Both the position numbers and the translations under genes were made by a program. A stretch of 64,000 bases of DNA from SIG78 sp036677805 (lineage in GTDB: Bacteria > Verrucomicrobiota > Lentisphaeria > Victivallales > Victivallaceae), in assembly GCA_036677805.1 (NCBI GenBank), contig JAVBVS010000010.1:1-64000 (forward strand), written 5' to 3'. Position 1 is the first letter of the stretch, and each line of letters opens with the position of its first letter. The notes beneath the pieces are model-generated. The model was given only the letters and a program-made list of their open reading frames with translations, was not told where the DNA came from and ran no database searches. This document shows positions 8,501 to 17,150 of this stretch, in pieces.

Positions 8501-11242
8501 CTACGGCTCCCAGTCGCCGACAAACGCCGTGGTTTCCGGCGAAACGGCCATCGTTTCCCAGTCCCAGTCGGAAGCGACGCAGTGCGGCGCCACCCGCGGC
8601 AGGATCGGACAGCTCATGCAACCTTTCGGCCCCCGCAGCAGTCGTTCATAGGCCTTGCGATAATCGGCGAGCTTGAACAGCATCAGATGCGCATGGCGGA
8701 GCATCGCCTCCCGCAACACGCCCTTGCGCCGCATCCGCGCGAAAATCGCTGCCGTATCATAAGCCGGGCAGACGCCCCCGCGCCACCCCCAGGTCCGCAC
8801 CGGCACGATCCGCCCGTCGGGCAGGCGCGTCCGGAATTCCTCATTGCGATACCCCAGGCAGTGGACCCGGTTGGTCGTCTCCACCACATGCATGAAGGTT
8901 GCCGCGTCAGGGCAGCCAATCAGCAGCGCCCATCCGTCGCAGCGTTCGAGCTTGCCCAGCGGCGAATCGCCGCCCATGGCCAGCGTCCGGTGATGGTCCG
9001 CGATCCAATCGAAATGTTCCCGCCCCCAGACCGCCATGCTGTGCGACGGGTTCAGCGAACGGCAGACGCCGGGCATCTTGCGGAATTCCTCACTGATGGC
9101 GCCGACGCACGACGGCGTGGCCGCAACGTCGAAATACGGATCGTCGCGACGACCGTTGTAATAGGGGAAATTGAAACTCGGCATCAGCAATATGCCCTCC
9201 TTGCCGAGATAGTCGACCAGTGTTTCCGCCGCCGCCAGCGGCCCGCCGTCGACGCCGCCCAAGGCACCGTAGGCGCTGTGCACCACCACCCGGTGATCGT
9301 GGCGCAATCCCAGTTCCTTCAGCGCCCGGCGTAATTCGCCGCGGCTCAGAATCGGGGCCTTGACCAGTTCGTAGTAGCCGTAGCGCGCCAGCCGGGTGAA
9401 ATACTCGACCAGTCCGGCGGCCTCGCCCGGAGCCGCTTTGCGCCCCAGCAGAAAATCGGCGACCGTCATCGCCTCGTATAAAGTGCGCTTCCCGTCCAGC
9501 AGCGCCACCAGCAGCATCGAAGGTTCGGCCGCAAAGCCGTGACGCTCGGCCTCCGGCAGCCGCGCCAGCGACATCGGCTGCACCGGCAACAGGCGCTTCA
9601 CCGTAAGATAGGCGGCACGCGCCGCGCCGCCGGAAAGATCATAGCATCCGCCTTCGATCAACTTGATCGGCCAATTCCGCGCCAGCTTCCGGAATTCCGC
9701 CGCTATTTCAGCCGGATCAACGCCCCCGGCAATGAAGCGGTTGACCGCAGTCACCCGGCGGGTATGGTAATCGGTCAGAAAATCGAGCAGAATCCGGGCC
9801 GCAAAGCAATGAATTTCGCCCGCCTTGCATCCGGCGGCAAGCCGCTCAAGGTCACGGCGAAAATCGGTCGTGACGCCGCGCCGTACCCGCTTGATCAATG
9901 CGCCGTCGCCCGCGCCGCGATGAACCGAAGCCAGCTCCGCCACCCAGGCGAGCTTCACCGTCAATACCGCCTGCCCCACCGTCCAATCCGGTTCGGCAAA
10001 AATCGTCCCGGTGTTGTGATGGCGTCCCGGCGCCGGCGGCGTGGTGATCCAGTTGCAGGGGATATCGAAAATCGGATCGGCGCAGAAAGTTTCATCGGAA
10101 AGATTCCCCGCCGTCTCACGCAATGGCAGCTCGGGAAACGCCTTGCGCCAGTGGTCACGCAACAGAACTTCGCCGAAAAATGGCGTCGCGCCTGAGCTGT
10201 CGCGCAATTCCAGCGGCACCCCCGCCATTTTCCACGTCGCATGGCAGCCGCTGTCCATATTGAGCGCAGCCAGAATGCCGCGCGAACGCTTGCGGTCGTG
10301 AAAATATTCCGAAAAACCGTAACGTTCCATGCTGAAGATCACCCGTACGCTTTTTTCCAGCGACGGCAGCCGCCCCGCGCAGATCATCTCCCTCAATGCC
10401 TTACCCAGCGCAATCGCCATCACCACCCCGGCCGCATCGTCGGGAATAAACGGCTCGTACATATGCGCCAGCAATGCGATTTCGCCTGCGCTGCGGCCCG
10501 GAATCCGGCCGGTTACGGTATAAATTTCACCGTCGCAGACCCGGGTGTTCATCACCGCCTTGACCACCACTTCTTCGCCCGCGGCCAGACGCCGCTCCAA
10601 CGCCAGACCGCGCGCCGGGGTGACCGAGAAATTCCACAACCGGAGGTCGCCCTTGACATAATACCAGCCGCGCAGACCGGGACCGTTCATCCAGCGCACA
10701 TCGTCGGGATTGCTGTCGGCAATCTCCCGTATAAAGCAGATCAGTCCGACAGCCCCGGCCAGTGCCAGTTTGCGCATCAATTCCCCGCGCGGCGACAGAC
10801 CGCAGAGGACGATTTTACCCTTTGCCTCATGCCAGTCATCCGAAGTCAATGCGGTCAGCGCGATCACCGGCGCAATAATCCCTTCCGGCGGCGTCGGCAC
10901 GCTCCAGATGGTCGCGTGATGCGGTTCAAGATCGGTGTCGGCCAGCATCCGTTCCGCTTCCGGCACGGCGGGCGCAACAATCTCCAGCGTTGAACGTCCG
11001 GTGCGATCCCACGCCTCCGGCATCACACAATCGTCGTACACCGTCGTCCCGTCGCAGGGCAGCGCATAACGCTCGATCTCCGAAAACCCGGCCTCACGCA
11101 GCAGATTCAGCACATAGTCCGTCGACGCTTTGAAGTCGCCGTTGGCACTCAAGCGTTCCAATTCATTCAATCGTATCGCACGGGACTTGACCCACTCCAT
11201 GTCGACGGCACTCGCCGCCAAGCTCAGATAATCCGTTTTCAT
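8501..11242 (-). CDS. Fusion protein: M28-type (DUF4910-like) peptidase + AAC(3)-type N-acetyltransferase
   Basis: 913 residues. Residues ~1-450 look like a zinc aminopeptidase of the M28/DUF4910 kind with a PA-like insert. All five ligand positions are recognisable: LLAHMYEPF (His), IPDDAAGVV (Asp), FSMERYG (Glu), LNMDSG (Asp) and APGRHHNTG (His). Residues ~640-890 match AAC(3) antibiotic acetyltransferases: VVVHSAYGALGGVDGG, RSLNPSHSMAVWG and ATFMHVVETTNRV. A linker of ~190 residues joins them. There is no signal peptide, so it is cytoplasmic. It is likely to act on an amide- or peptide-linked amine and re-acetylate an amine. A stand-alone AAC(3) homologue lies at 57418-58188. It is monocistronic with a palindrome upstream. 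Confidence 0.8.
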   Translation of the reverse strand: MKTDYLSLAASAVDMEWVKSRAIRLNELERLSANGDFKASTDYVLNLLREAGFSEIERYALPCDGTTVYDDCVMPEAWDRTGRSTLEIVAPAVPEAERMLADTDLEPHHATIWSVPTPPEGIIAPVIALTALTSDDWHEAKGKIVLCGLSPRGELMRKLALAGAVGLICFIREIADSNPDDVRWMNGPGLRGWYYVKGDLRLWNFSVTPARGLALERRLAAGEEVVVKAVMNTRVCDGEIYTVTGRIPGRSAGEIALLAHMYEPFIPDDAAGVVMAIALGKALREMICAGRLPSLEKSVRVIFSMERYGFSEYFHDRKRSRGILAALNMDSGCHATWKMAGVPLELRDSSGATPFFGEVLLRDHWRKAFPELPLRETAGNLSDETFCADPIFDIPCNWITTPPAPGRHHNTGTIFAEPDWTVGQAVLTVKLAWVAELASVHRGAGDGALIKRVRRGVTTDFRRDLERLAAGCKAGEIHCFAARILLDFLTDYHTRRVTAVNRFIAGGVDPAEIAAEFRKLARNWPIKLIEGGCYDLSGGAARAAYLTVKRLLPVQPMSLARLPEAERHGFAAEPSMLLVALLDGKRTLYEAMTVADFLLGRKAAPGEAAGLVEYFTRLARYGYYELVKAPILSRGELRRALKELGLRHDHRVVVHSAYGALGGVDGGPLAAAETLVDYLGKEGILLMPSFNFPYYNGRRDDPYFDVAATPSCVGAISEEFRKMPGVCRSLNPSHSMAVWGREHFDWIADHHRTLAMGGDSPLGKLERCDGWALLIGCPDAATFMHVVETTNRVHCLGYRNEEFRTRLPDGRIVPVRTWGWRGGVCPAYDTAAIFARMRRKGVLREAMLRHAHLMLFKLADYRKAYERLLRGPKGCMSCPILPRVAPHCVASDWDWETMAVSPETTAFVGDWEP

Positions 11243-11280
11243 AGATACCCCGAGACTGTTCGGAAAAATTTATACGATAA

Positions 11281-11295
11281 ATATGTATTACATAT
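11281..11295. promoter_or_regulatory. Palindrome upstream of the peptidase-acetyltransferase gene
   Basis: ATATGTA-T-TACATAT is a perfect 15-base dyad about 40 bases upstream of the start at 11242, in an AT-rich stretch where the promoter must lie. Possible operator. Confidence 0.4.
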
Positions 11296-11370
11296 AACAT
11301 AGCAGACTTTGCTGAAAAATCCACTGTCGATGCCGCAAGCCGACTGCGGTACGGGTTCTTTTCATAACGC

Positions 11371-11406
11371 AAAAAAGCCCCGGGATCATCTTCCCGGAGC
11401 TTTTTT
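11371..11406 (-). terminator. Terminator after secY
   Basis: Hairpin AAAAAAGCCCCGGGA / TTCCCGGAGCTTTTTT with loop TCATC. A-run and T-run on the two sides make it usable in both directions. It ends the minus-strand ribosomal/secY transcript 24 bases after the secY stop. Confidence 0.9.
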
Positions 11407-11429
11407 CAAGGGCGCTGCGATGAATCCGG

Positions 11430-12785
11430 TCAGAATCCGCTGCGGCCATGCAGACGGCCCTTCTTCAGGAAGCCCTCATAGTTGCGCATGGTCAGGTGCG
11501 ACTCCAGCTGGCTCATGGTATCGAGCGTCACCCCGACCATAATCAGCAAACTCGTGCCGCCGAAAAGCGACGCCACCAGAAAGGGAATGTTCAGCGAATT
11601 GGCCAGCAGCATCGGAAACAGCGCCAACGCCATCAGGAAAACCGCCCCGCCGAAGGTGATCTTGGTCATGGTACTGTCGAGGAAGTCGGCCGTCGGCCGT
11701 CCCGGACGGATGCCGGGAATATAGCCGCTTTCCCGCTTCAGATTTTCCGAAATCTGGAGCGGATTGAACTGACTGGCGACCCAGAAGAAGCTGAAAGCCA
11801 GAATCAGCAACCCGTAAAGCACCATATAACCGGCCGCATCATGATTGAACCAGGTGGCCAGCGTCGTCCAACCGAAAAATTCGAATACCGGTCGCGGAAT
11901 CATCATGATCGCCCCGGCGAAAATGATCGGCATCACCCCGGCGAAATTCACCTTCAGCGGCAGATAAGTGGTCCCGCCCTGAACCTGATTGCCGATGGTC
12001 TTGCGCGCCATCTGAACCGGCACCCGGCGCATCCCCTGACAAATCAGGATCGTGGCCGCGGTAACCGCGGCAAAGAGCAGCAGCAGAATCAACAGATGCA
12101 CCGGTTTGAAGCTGCCGGTTGCGGCCTGCGAAGTCGCCATCTGCCACAACTGCACCGCCGCGTTCGGCACCTTGGAAACGATGTTGATCGTAATGATGAT
12201 CGAAACGCCGTTGCCGATCCCGCGTTCGGTGATCTGCTCGCCCAGCCACATGAAAATCATCGTGGTGCAGGTCAACACCAGCACCGTCATCACCATGAAC
12301 AAACCGGCATTGCCCCAGAACAGCGGCTCGACCGGCGGATGCTGAAACAACTTTTCCGGATGAATCATCGCCAGCACCGCCAACACTCCCTGGACCAGAC
12401 AGACGACAATCGTCAGATACCGGGTATATTGACTGATCTTCTGCCGGCCGGCATCGCCGTCGCGGGACGTTTTTTCCAGACTCGGCACCACCGGCGTCAG
12501 AAGCTGAATGATAATCGACGCCGTGATGTAAGGCATGATCCCGAGCACGCCCAGTGCAAACTGCTGCAACGCCCCCCCGGTGAAGATGTCCAGCATCGCC
12601 ATGACGCCGCCGGTGGCATTGCTGCTGGTCTGCATCGGCAGCAGATAATTCTTGAGCGCGACCGAATTCACCCCGGGACAGGGAATGTTGTCCGCCATCC
12701 GCACCAGTACAATGATGCCTGCCGTGAACAGCAGACGGTTGCGCAATTCCTTGACGTTGAGAACATTCCAGAATGCCTTGAACAT
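11430..12785 (-). CDS. secY: Protein translocase subunit SecY
   Basis: 451 residues, ten predicted membrane segments. It forms the central channel of the Sec translocon in the inner membrane. Recognisable stretches are the N-terminal FWNVLNVKELRNRLLFTAGII, GIMPYITASIIIQLL and the cytoplasmic loop GIRPGRPTADFL. It is the last gene of the ribosomal cluster but is separated from rplO by 201 bases that hold a hairpin, a palindrome and a promoter, so it can be expressed independently. map, infA and rpmJ, which often follow, are absent; a terminator comes directly after. Confidence 0.98.
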   Translation of the reverse strand: MFKAFWNVLNVKELRNRLLFTAGIIVLVRMADNIPCPGVNSVALKNYLLPMQTSSNATGGVMAMLDIFTGGALQQFALGVLGIMPYITASIIIQLLTPVVPSLEKTSRDGDAGRQKISQYTRYLTIVVCLVQGVLAVLAMIHPEKLFQHPPVEPLFWGNAGLFMVMTVLVLTCTTMIFMWLGEQITERGIGNGVSIIITINIVSKVPNAAVQLWQMATSQAATGSFKPVHLLILLLLFAAVTAATILICQGMRRVPVQMARKTIGNQVQGGTTYLPLKVNFAGVMPIIFAGAIMMIPRPVFEFFGWTTLATWFNHDAAGYMVLYGLLILAFSFFWVASQFNPLQISENLKRESGYIPGIRPGRPTADFLDSTMTKITFGGAVFLMALALFPMLLANSLNIPFLVASLFGGTSLLIMVGVTLDTMSQLESHLTMRNYEGFLKKGRLHGRSGF

Positions 12786-12839
12786 CGTTATTCCATTCCC
12801 GTATTAAAATCGACTATTTTCCGTTAAATCAAACGAAGG

Positions 12840-12868
12840 AATATAATCCCGCTTCCCGGGCTTTGCAA
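12840..12868 (-). promoter_or_regulatory. Promoter of secY
   Basis: Read on the minus strand: -35 TTGCAA (12868-12863), 17-base spacer, -10 TATATT (12845-12840), about 55 bases upstream of the secY ATG. Confidence 0.65.
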
Positions 12869-12895
12869 GCTCGAAAAACGACAATTTTCAGCAAT

Positions 12896-12959
12896 CGTTT
12901 CGTATCGGCGGCCGAATTTTTCCGGCGGCCGATACGAAACGACCCGGGAATTCCCGGGA
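12896..12959 (-). terminator. Hairpin plus palindrome in the rplO-secY gap
   Basis: An inverted repeat with 14 paired bases at the base (CGTTTCGTATCGGC and its complement, extended past one mismatch) spans about 12896-12942. It is followed on the plus strand by the 16-base palindrome CCCGGGAATTCCCGGG. Both lie between the rplO stop and the secY promoter. The loop holds five A or T, but no long U-run follows the stem, so it is probably an attenuator or processing barrier. Confidence 0.5.
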
Positions 12960-12986
12960 CGTTTCTGCGGAACCGGCGCCGACCGC

Positions 12987-13430
12987 TTACGCTTCGACGC
13001 AACTGCCGCCGGCGGCTTCGATCTTGGCGCGGGCCGCGGCGGAGAACTTGACGGCTTTCACCGTCAGCGCCTTGGTGATATCCCCGTTGGCCAATACCTT
13101 GAGCGGCAGATCCTTTTTGCCGAGCAGGCTCTTGGCCCGCAGGGTTTCAGTATCGACCGTTTCGCCGGCATTGAAGTTGCCTTCGAGCACCGACAGGTTC
13201 ACCAGATTGTAAACCACATGATCGGGGCTGTTGAAGCCGCGTTTCGGCAAACGCCGGAACAGCGGAATCTGACCGCCTTCGAAGAACGGACGAATTACCG
13301 CGCCGGTGCGCGATTTCTGTCCTTTTTCTCCGCGGCAGCAGGTTTTGCCCATGCCGGAGCTGTCACCGCGTCCCACGCGCTTGCGGCGCTGGGTCGACCC
13401 CGGAGTCGGGGCGATTTCATGCAATCTCAT
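12987..13430 (-). CDS. rplO: 50S ribosomal protein L15
   Basis: 147 residues. N-terminal MRLHEIAPTPGSTQRRKRVGRG and the glycine-rich SSGMGKTCCRGEKGQKSR are diagnostic for bacterial L15, which binds 23S rRNA late in large-subunit assembly. It lies 132 bases after rpsE; the rpmD (L30) gene normally found between them is missing. Confidence 0.97.
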   Translation of the reverse strand: MRLHEIAPTPGSTQRRKRVGRGDSSGMGKTCCRGEKGQKSRTGAVIRPFFEGGQIPLFRRLPKRGFNSPDHVVYNLVNLSVLEGNFNAGETVDTETLRAKSLLGKKDLPLKVLANGDITKALTVKAVKFSAAARAKIEAAGGSCVEA

Positions 13431-13519
13431 TTTCTACCTCAAAAAACCGAGCAAGCGTAGTTTGAACTCTTGCCAGTTTTTCCGCCTCGCTTTCACTCTT
13501 TATCGACGGAAAAACCTCG

Positions 13520-13549
13520 GGCATCCGGCGACGGCCGTCACCGGATGCC
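13520..13549 (-). terminator. Hairpin between rpsE and rplO
   Basis: Nine-base stem GGCATCCGG / CCGGATGCC. Read on the minus strand it is followed after five bases by TTTTT, so it could attenuate transcription into rplO. It sits where rpmD would be in a standard spc operon. Confidence 0.5.
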
Positions 13550-13562
13550 ATGGCGCCGGACC

Positions 13563-14069
13563 TTACAGGCTGTCGATGCCGCGCTTCGCCAGCACGTCAT
13601 CCTTGCTCTTCAGGTTTTCGATCGCCTTGAACGTCGCCTTGGCCACGTTCGCCGCGTTCGCCGCGCCCAACGACTTGGCCAGCACGTCTTTCACGCCCGC
13701 CAGCTCCAGAATCGCACGCATCGCGCCCCCGGCGATCAAACCGGTACCGGCCGAAGCCGGACGCATCAGAACTCTCGCACCGCCGAATTTGACTTCGATC
13801 GGGTGCGGCAGCGTCACGCCGGACAGCTTCACATCAACCATATTCTTGCGCGCCGCTTCGCCACCCTTGCGGATGGCGTCGGAGACTTCATTCGCCTTGC
13901 CGTAGCCGTAACCGACCCGGCCGGCGCGATTGCCGACCACCACGAGCGCGCCAAAGCTGAAATTCTTGCCGCCTTTGACCACCTTCGCACTGCGATTGAT
14001 GCAGATGACGTTTTCTTCGATGTCGCTCTGCGTGTGCTCTTCGGCTTTGAAATTTTCACGTTTCGCCAT
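13563..14069 (-). CDS. rpsE: 30S ribosomal protein S5
   Basis: 168 residues. The S5 double-stranded RNA-binding domain (INRSAKVVKGGKNFSFGALVVVG) is followed by the C-terminal fold with VTLPHPIEVKFGGARV and PASAGTGLIAGGAMRAI. It works in decoding fidelity at the 30S entry side. It follows rplR by 16 bases in the cluster. Confidence 0.97.
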   Translation of the reverse strand: MAKRENFKAEEHTQSDIEENVICINRSAKVVKGGKNFSFGALVVVGNRAGRVGYGYGKANEVSDAIRKGGEAARKNMVDVKLSGVTLPHPIEVKFGGARVLMRPASAGTGLIAGGAMRAILELAGVKDVLAKSLGAANAANVAKATFKAIENLKSKDDVLAKRGIDSL

Positions 14070-14085
14070 GTTTCAAAGACCTTTC

Positions 14086-14448
14086 TTAGAATTTCAGTCC
14101 GTTTTCACGAGCCGCTTCGGCAATCGCCTTCACCCGGCCGTGGTACTGGAAACCGGAACGGTCGAAAACAACTTCGGTAATGTTGGCCGACTTTGCTTTT
14201 TCCGCCGCCATTTTGCCGAGCAGAGCCGCACCGGCCATGTTCGGCACGCCGTTTTCAGACTTGAAAGCGGCATCCAGCGTCGAGGTCGCCGCCAGCGTCT
14301 TGCCGGCCACATCGTCGATGAACTGGCAATAGATGTTGTTGGCGGTAACACTGACACAAAAACGCGGACGTTCCGCGGTGCCGGAAACCCGTTTCCGGAT
14401 GCGCAGATGACGTTTCACGCGTCTAGCTTTATTATCACAATTAGCCAT
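14086..14448 (-). CDS. rplR: 50S ribosomal protein L18
   Basis: 120 residues. VKRHLRIRKRVSGTAERPR followed by VFRS-type strands (FCVSVTANNIYCQFIDD) and the C-terminal FDRSGFQYHGRVKAIAEAAR is the L18 signature. It binds 5S rRNA together with L5. It begins 24 bases after rplF. Confidence 0.97.
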   Translation of the reverse strand: MANCDNKARRVKRHLRIRKRVSGTAERPRFCVSVTANNIYCQFIDDVAGKTLAATSTLDAAFKSENGVPNMAGAALLGKMAAEKAKSANITEVVFDRSGFQYHGRVKAIAEAARENGLKF

Positions 14449-14472
14449 GATCTGAAATCACCTTACTGAATT

Positions 14473-15006
14473 TTAACCGACCGTTTTGCCTTCCTTGAGG
14501 ATGATCTGCTCATCCACATAGCGGATGCCCTTGCCCTTGTAGGGCTCCGGCGCACGGAAGCCGCGGATCGTCGCCGCAACCTGGCCGACCTGCTGCTTGT
14601 CGGCGCCTTCGATCGTGATCTTCACCCCGTCGGCCACATTGACCTTGATCCCGGCCGGGACGTGGTATTCGATCGGATGCGAATATCCGAGGTTCAGCAC
14701 CAGCTTGGAGCCGGACAGCTGCGCCTTGTAACCCACGCCGATGATCGACAGCTCCTTCTTGAAGCCCGTCGAAAGACCGACGACCATGTTGTGGATCAGC
14801 GCGCGGGCCAAACCCTGCATCGCGCTCGATTCCAGCGTTTCCTGCTGCTGCTTGACGTGCACTTCGGTGTCGGTGACTTCGACATCGACCAGCACCGGCA
14901 GCTTCAGGCTCAACTTCTCCTTGCCTTCCACCGTCACGGTGTCGTTCTGCAACGCCACCTTGATCCCTTTCGGAATGGCAATCGGTTTTTTACCAATTCG
15001 AGACAT
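14473..15006 (-). CDS. rplF: 50S ribosomal protein L6
   Basis: 177 residues, starting MSRIGKKPIAIPKGI. The two tandem L6 folds end in the conserved PEPYKGKGIRY motif that contacts 23S rRNA near the factor-binding site. Downstream of rpsH. Confidence 0.98.
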   Translation of the reverse strand: MSRIGKKPIAIPKGIKVALQNDTVTVEGKEKLSLKLPVLVDVEVTDTEVHVKQQQETLESSAMQGLARALIHNMVVGLSTGFKKELSIIGVGYKAQLSGSKLVLNLGYSHPIEYHVPAGIKVNVADGVKITIEGADKQQVGQVAATIRGFRAPEPYKGKGIRYVDEQIILKEGKTVG

Positions 15007-15029
15007 TGTTTCTTGCCCTCTCGCTTAAA

Positions 15030-15425
15030 TTACCAGACGTACAGCAGAATTTCGCCGCCGACATTGGCCGCTCTGGCCTTGCGGTCGCTCATAATGCCGT
15101 CGGGCGTGGTCAGGATGGCATTGCCCATGCCGCCGCGCACCTTCGGAATCTCCCGGCTGGAGCAGTGCACCCGGCAGGAGGGCTTGCTGACGCGCTGGAG
15201 TCCGGTAATCACCGGTTCGCCCTGATAATACTTCAGGGTGATCGCCAGAATGCGCTTCACGCCTTCTTCCAGCACGACGAAATCGCTGATGTAGCCCTCT
15301 TCCTTGAGCACCGCGGCAATCGCGGCCTTCTCCTTGGAGCTGGGCATCTCAACCTTCTTGAGCCCCGCCGCGGCGCCGTTGCGGACGCGGGTAAGCATAT
15401 CGGCAATCGGATCTTGCATACTCAT
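15030..15425 (-). CDS. rpsH: 30S ribosomal protein S8
   Basis: 131 residues. Starts MSMQDPIADMLTRVRNG, and its C-terminal GGMGNAILTTPDGIMSDRKAR corresponds to the S8 signature around the STSxG-type loop. It nucleates the 16S central domain. In E. coli it also represses the spc mRNA; I cannot see that target here. Confidence 0.97.
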   Translation of the reverse strand: MSMQDPIADMLTRVRNGAAAGLKKVEMPSSKEKAAIAAVLKEEGYISDFVVLEEGVKRILAITLKYYQGEPVITGLQRVSKPSCRVHCSSREIPKVRGGMGNAILTTPDGIMSDRKARAANVGGEILLYVW

Positions 15426-15441
15426 AACGAAGTTCCTCCTC

Positions 15442-15627
15442 TTACCAGCTGGCCTTGGTCACACCCGGAATCCGGCCTGCGGAGGCCAGTTCCCGGAAGC
15501 AGATACGGCAGAGCTGGAACTTGCCGATATAGGCGCGCGCCCGGCCGCAGTTCTTGCAGCGGGTATATTCGCGCACCTTGAACTTGGCGGGACGTTCACT
15601 CTTGACAATCAGACTTTTTTTAGCCAT
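15442..15627 (-). CDS. rpsZ: 30S ribosomal protein S14, zinc-binding type
   Basis: 61 residues, the short zinc form, with CKNC (about residues 24-27) and CRIC (40-43) as the four zinc ligands and the terminal RIPGVTKASW. It sits between L5 and S8, the standard position. This is the zinc-dependent C+ paralogue; no C- version is seen in the window. Confidence 0.97.
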   Translation of the reverse strand: MAKKSLIVKSERPAKFKVREYTRCKNCGRARAYIGKFQLCRICFRELASAGRIPGVTKASW

Positions 15628-15652
15628 AACGAATCTATCTCCTCAACGCTTT

Positions 15653-16189
15653 CTATTCCCCGAAAGGAATTTCGAGCAAAGTTAAGAGCTCCAGGGCTTC
15701 AGCGTCGGTCTTGGCGGTGGTCACCATCGCGATGTTGACCCCCAGCGGATACTTCAGCTTGTCGGCGTCGACTTCGGTGAACACCGAAACGTCATTGATC
15801 CCGACGTTGTAGTTGCCCACGCCGTCGAAACCCTTGCGCGGAATCCCGCGGAAGTCGCGCACACGCGGCATGGCGTTGTGCACGAAGCGGTCGAGGAATT
15901 CGTACATGCGGCGGCCGCGCAGCGTCACCATCACCCCGACCGGCATCCCGACACGGAGTTTGAAGTTGGCGACGTTCTTGCGGGCATTGGTGACGACAGG
16001 CATCTGGCCGGTCATCGCCGCAAGATGCTTTTTGGCTTCGCCAAAGGCATCGCGTTCGGCCGAGGACTTCAGACCGGTGCTGATCACGATCTTTTCGAGC
16101 TTCGGAATCTGCATCACGTTCTTGTAGCCGAGCTTGCTCTGAAGCGCCGGGCGGACCTCGTCCTTATATTTTTTCATCATATCTGGCAT
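15653..16189 (-). CDS. rplE: 50S ribosomal protein L5
   Basis: About 178 residues from ATG 16189, which has GAGGT upstream; an in-frame GTG at 16201 overlaps the rplX stop and is an alternative. MPQIPKLEKIVIS-like strand, GxxVTLRGRRMYEFLDRF and RGIPRKGFDGVGNYNVGI are typical L5. It binds 5S rRNA and the tRNA elbow. Confidence 0.96.
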   Translation of the reverse strand: MPDMMKKYKDEVRPALQSKLGYKNVMQIPKLEKIVISTGLKSSAERDAFGEAKKHLAAMTGQMPVVTNARKNVANFKLRVGMPVGVMVTLRGRRMYEFLDRFVHNAMPRVRDFRGIPRKGFDGVGNYNVGINDVSVFTEVDADKLKYPLGVNIAMVTTAKTDAEALELLTLLEIPFGE

Positions 16190-16197
16190 AGGGTACC

Positions 16198-16473
16198 TCA
16201 CTTCACTTCCGTTTTGTCAGCCGCCACCGGGTTGACATTGGAAACGTGAACCGAAACCGAACGCGCCACGCGGCCGCCGTTCGGATTGGCCTGGCTTTTC
16301 TTCACCGTGCGCATGCCGATGCTGCCGGCCTTCGCTTCGGAAAGATTGGCAAATTCCAGCACGACCCGGTCATTTTTGGTCAGAACCGCGGCAATCGTCG
16401 CTTCTTCGCCCTTGAATTTGCCGGCGTTGACCAGAACCTTGTCGCCTTTTTTCACATGGTATAACTTCGTCAT
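16198..16473 (-). CDS. rplX: 50S ribosomal protein L24
   Basis: 91 residues with the N-terminal KOW motif (YHVKKGDKVLVNAGKFKGEEATI), an assembly-initiator protein of the large subunit. Its stop lies just upstream of the rplE start. Confidence 0.96.
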   Translation of the reverse strand: MTKLYHVKKGDKVLVNAGKFKGEEATIAAVLTKNDRVVLEFANLSEAKAGSIGMRTVKKSQANPNGGRVARSVSVHVSNVNPVAADKTEVK

Positions 16474-16474
16474 T

Positions 16475-16840
16475 TTACAACACCTCCGGAGCCAGCGAAA
16501 TGATCTTCATGAAATCCTTTTCGCGAAGCTCACGCGCGACCGGTCCGAAAATACGGGTCCCGACCGGGTTCTTCTGGTTGTCGATAATCACCGCCGAGTT
16601 GTTGTCGAAACGGAGATAGGAACCGTCGGGGCGCCGGATCGGAGCCGCGGTGCGGACGATAACCGCCTTCACCACCTGGCCCTTTTTGACCGTGCCGTCC
16701 GGAATCGCTTCCTGGACCGCGGCCGTCACGATATCCCCGATGTGGGCAATTTTCTTGCCCTGGCCGAGGACCGTGATCGCCATGATCGATTTGGCTCCGG
16801 AGTTATCCGCCACTTCCAGTTTGGTTTGCATCTGAATCAT
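16475..16840 (-). CDS. rplN: 50S ribosomal protein L14
   Basis: 121 residues, starting MIQMQTKLEVADNSGAKSI, with the L14 signature VKAVIVRTAAPIRRPDGSYLRFDNNSAV region. It sits at the subunit interface next to L19. One base separates it from rplX. Confidence 0.98.
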   Translation of the reverse strand: MIQMQTKLEVADNSGAKSIMAITVLGQGKKIAHIGDIVTAAVQEAIPDGTVKKGQVVKAVIVRTAAPIRRPDGSYLRFDNNSAVIIDNQKNPVGTRIFGPVARELREKDFMKIISLAPEVL

Positions 16841-16860
16841 GATTATTCACTCCAGAGTAA

Positions 16861-17133
16861 TCAGTTGGCGCTGGCGAGAACTTCCAGCAGGCGCCACCGC
16901 TTGTTCTTGCTCAACGGCCGGGTTTCGGCAATCCGGACGGTATCGCCTTTCTTGGCGGCGTTGTTCTCGTCGTGGGCGGTAAATTTCTTTTGGAAGGTGA
17001 CTACCTTCTTATACAGCGGATGCGGCGTACGACGCTGCACAAGCACCACGATGGTCTTGTCCTGAACGTCGCTCACCACCACGCCGACGCGTTCCTTGCG
17101 GTTGCCGCGTTTGGTATCCATATTGGCATTCAT
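16861..17133 (-). CDS. rpsQ: 30S ribosomal protein S17
   Basis: About 90 residues. ATG 17133 is chosen because AGGTG lies about seven bases upstream; an in-frame GTG at 17142 would add three residues. RKERVGVVVSDVQDKTIVVLV and KKGDTVRIAETRPLSKNKRW are the S17 OB-fold signatures. Confidence 0.96.
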   Translation of the reverse strand: MNANMDTKRGNRKERVGVVVSDVQDKTIVVLVQRRTPHPLYKKVVTFQKKFTAHDENNAAKKGDTVRIAETRPLSKNKRWRLLEVLASAN

Positions 17134-17150
17134 CGTTATCACCTGTTCGC

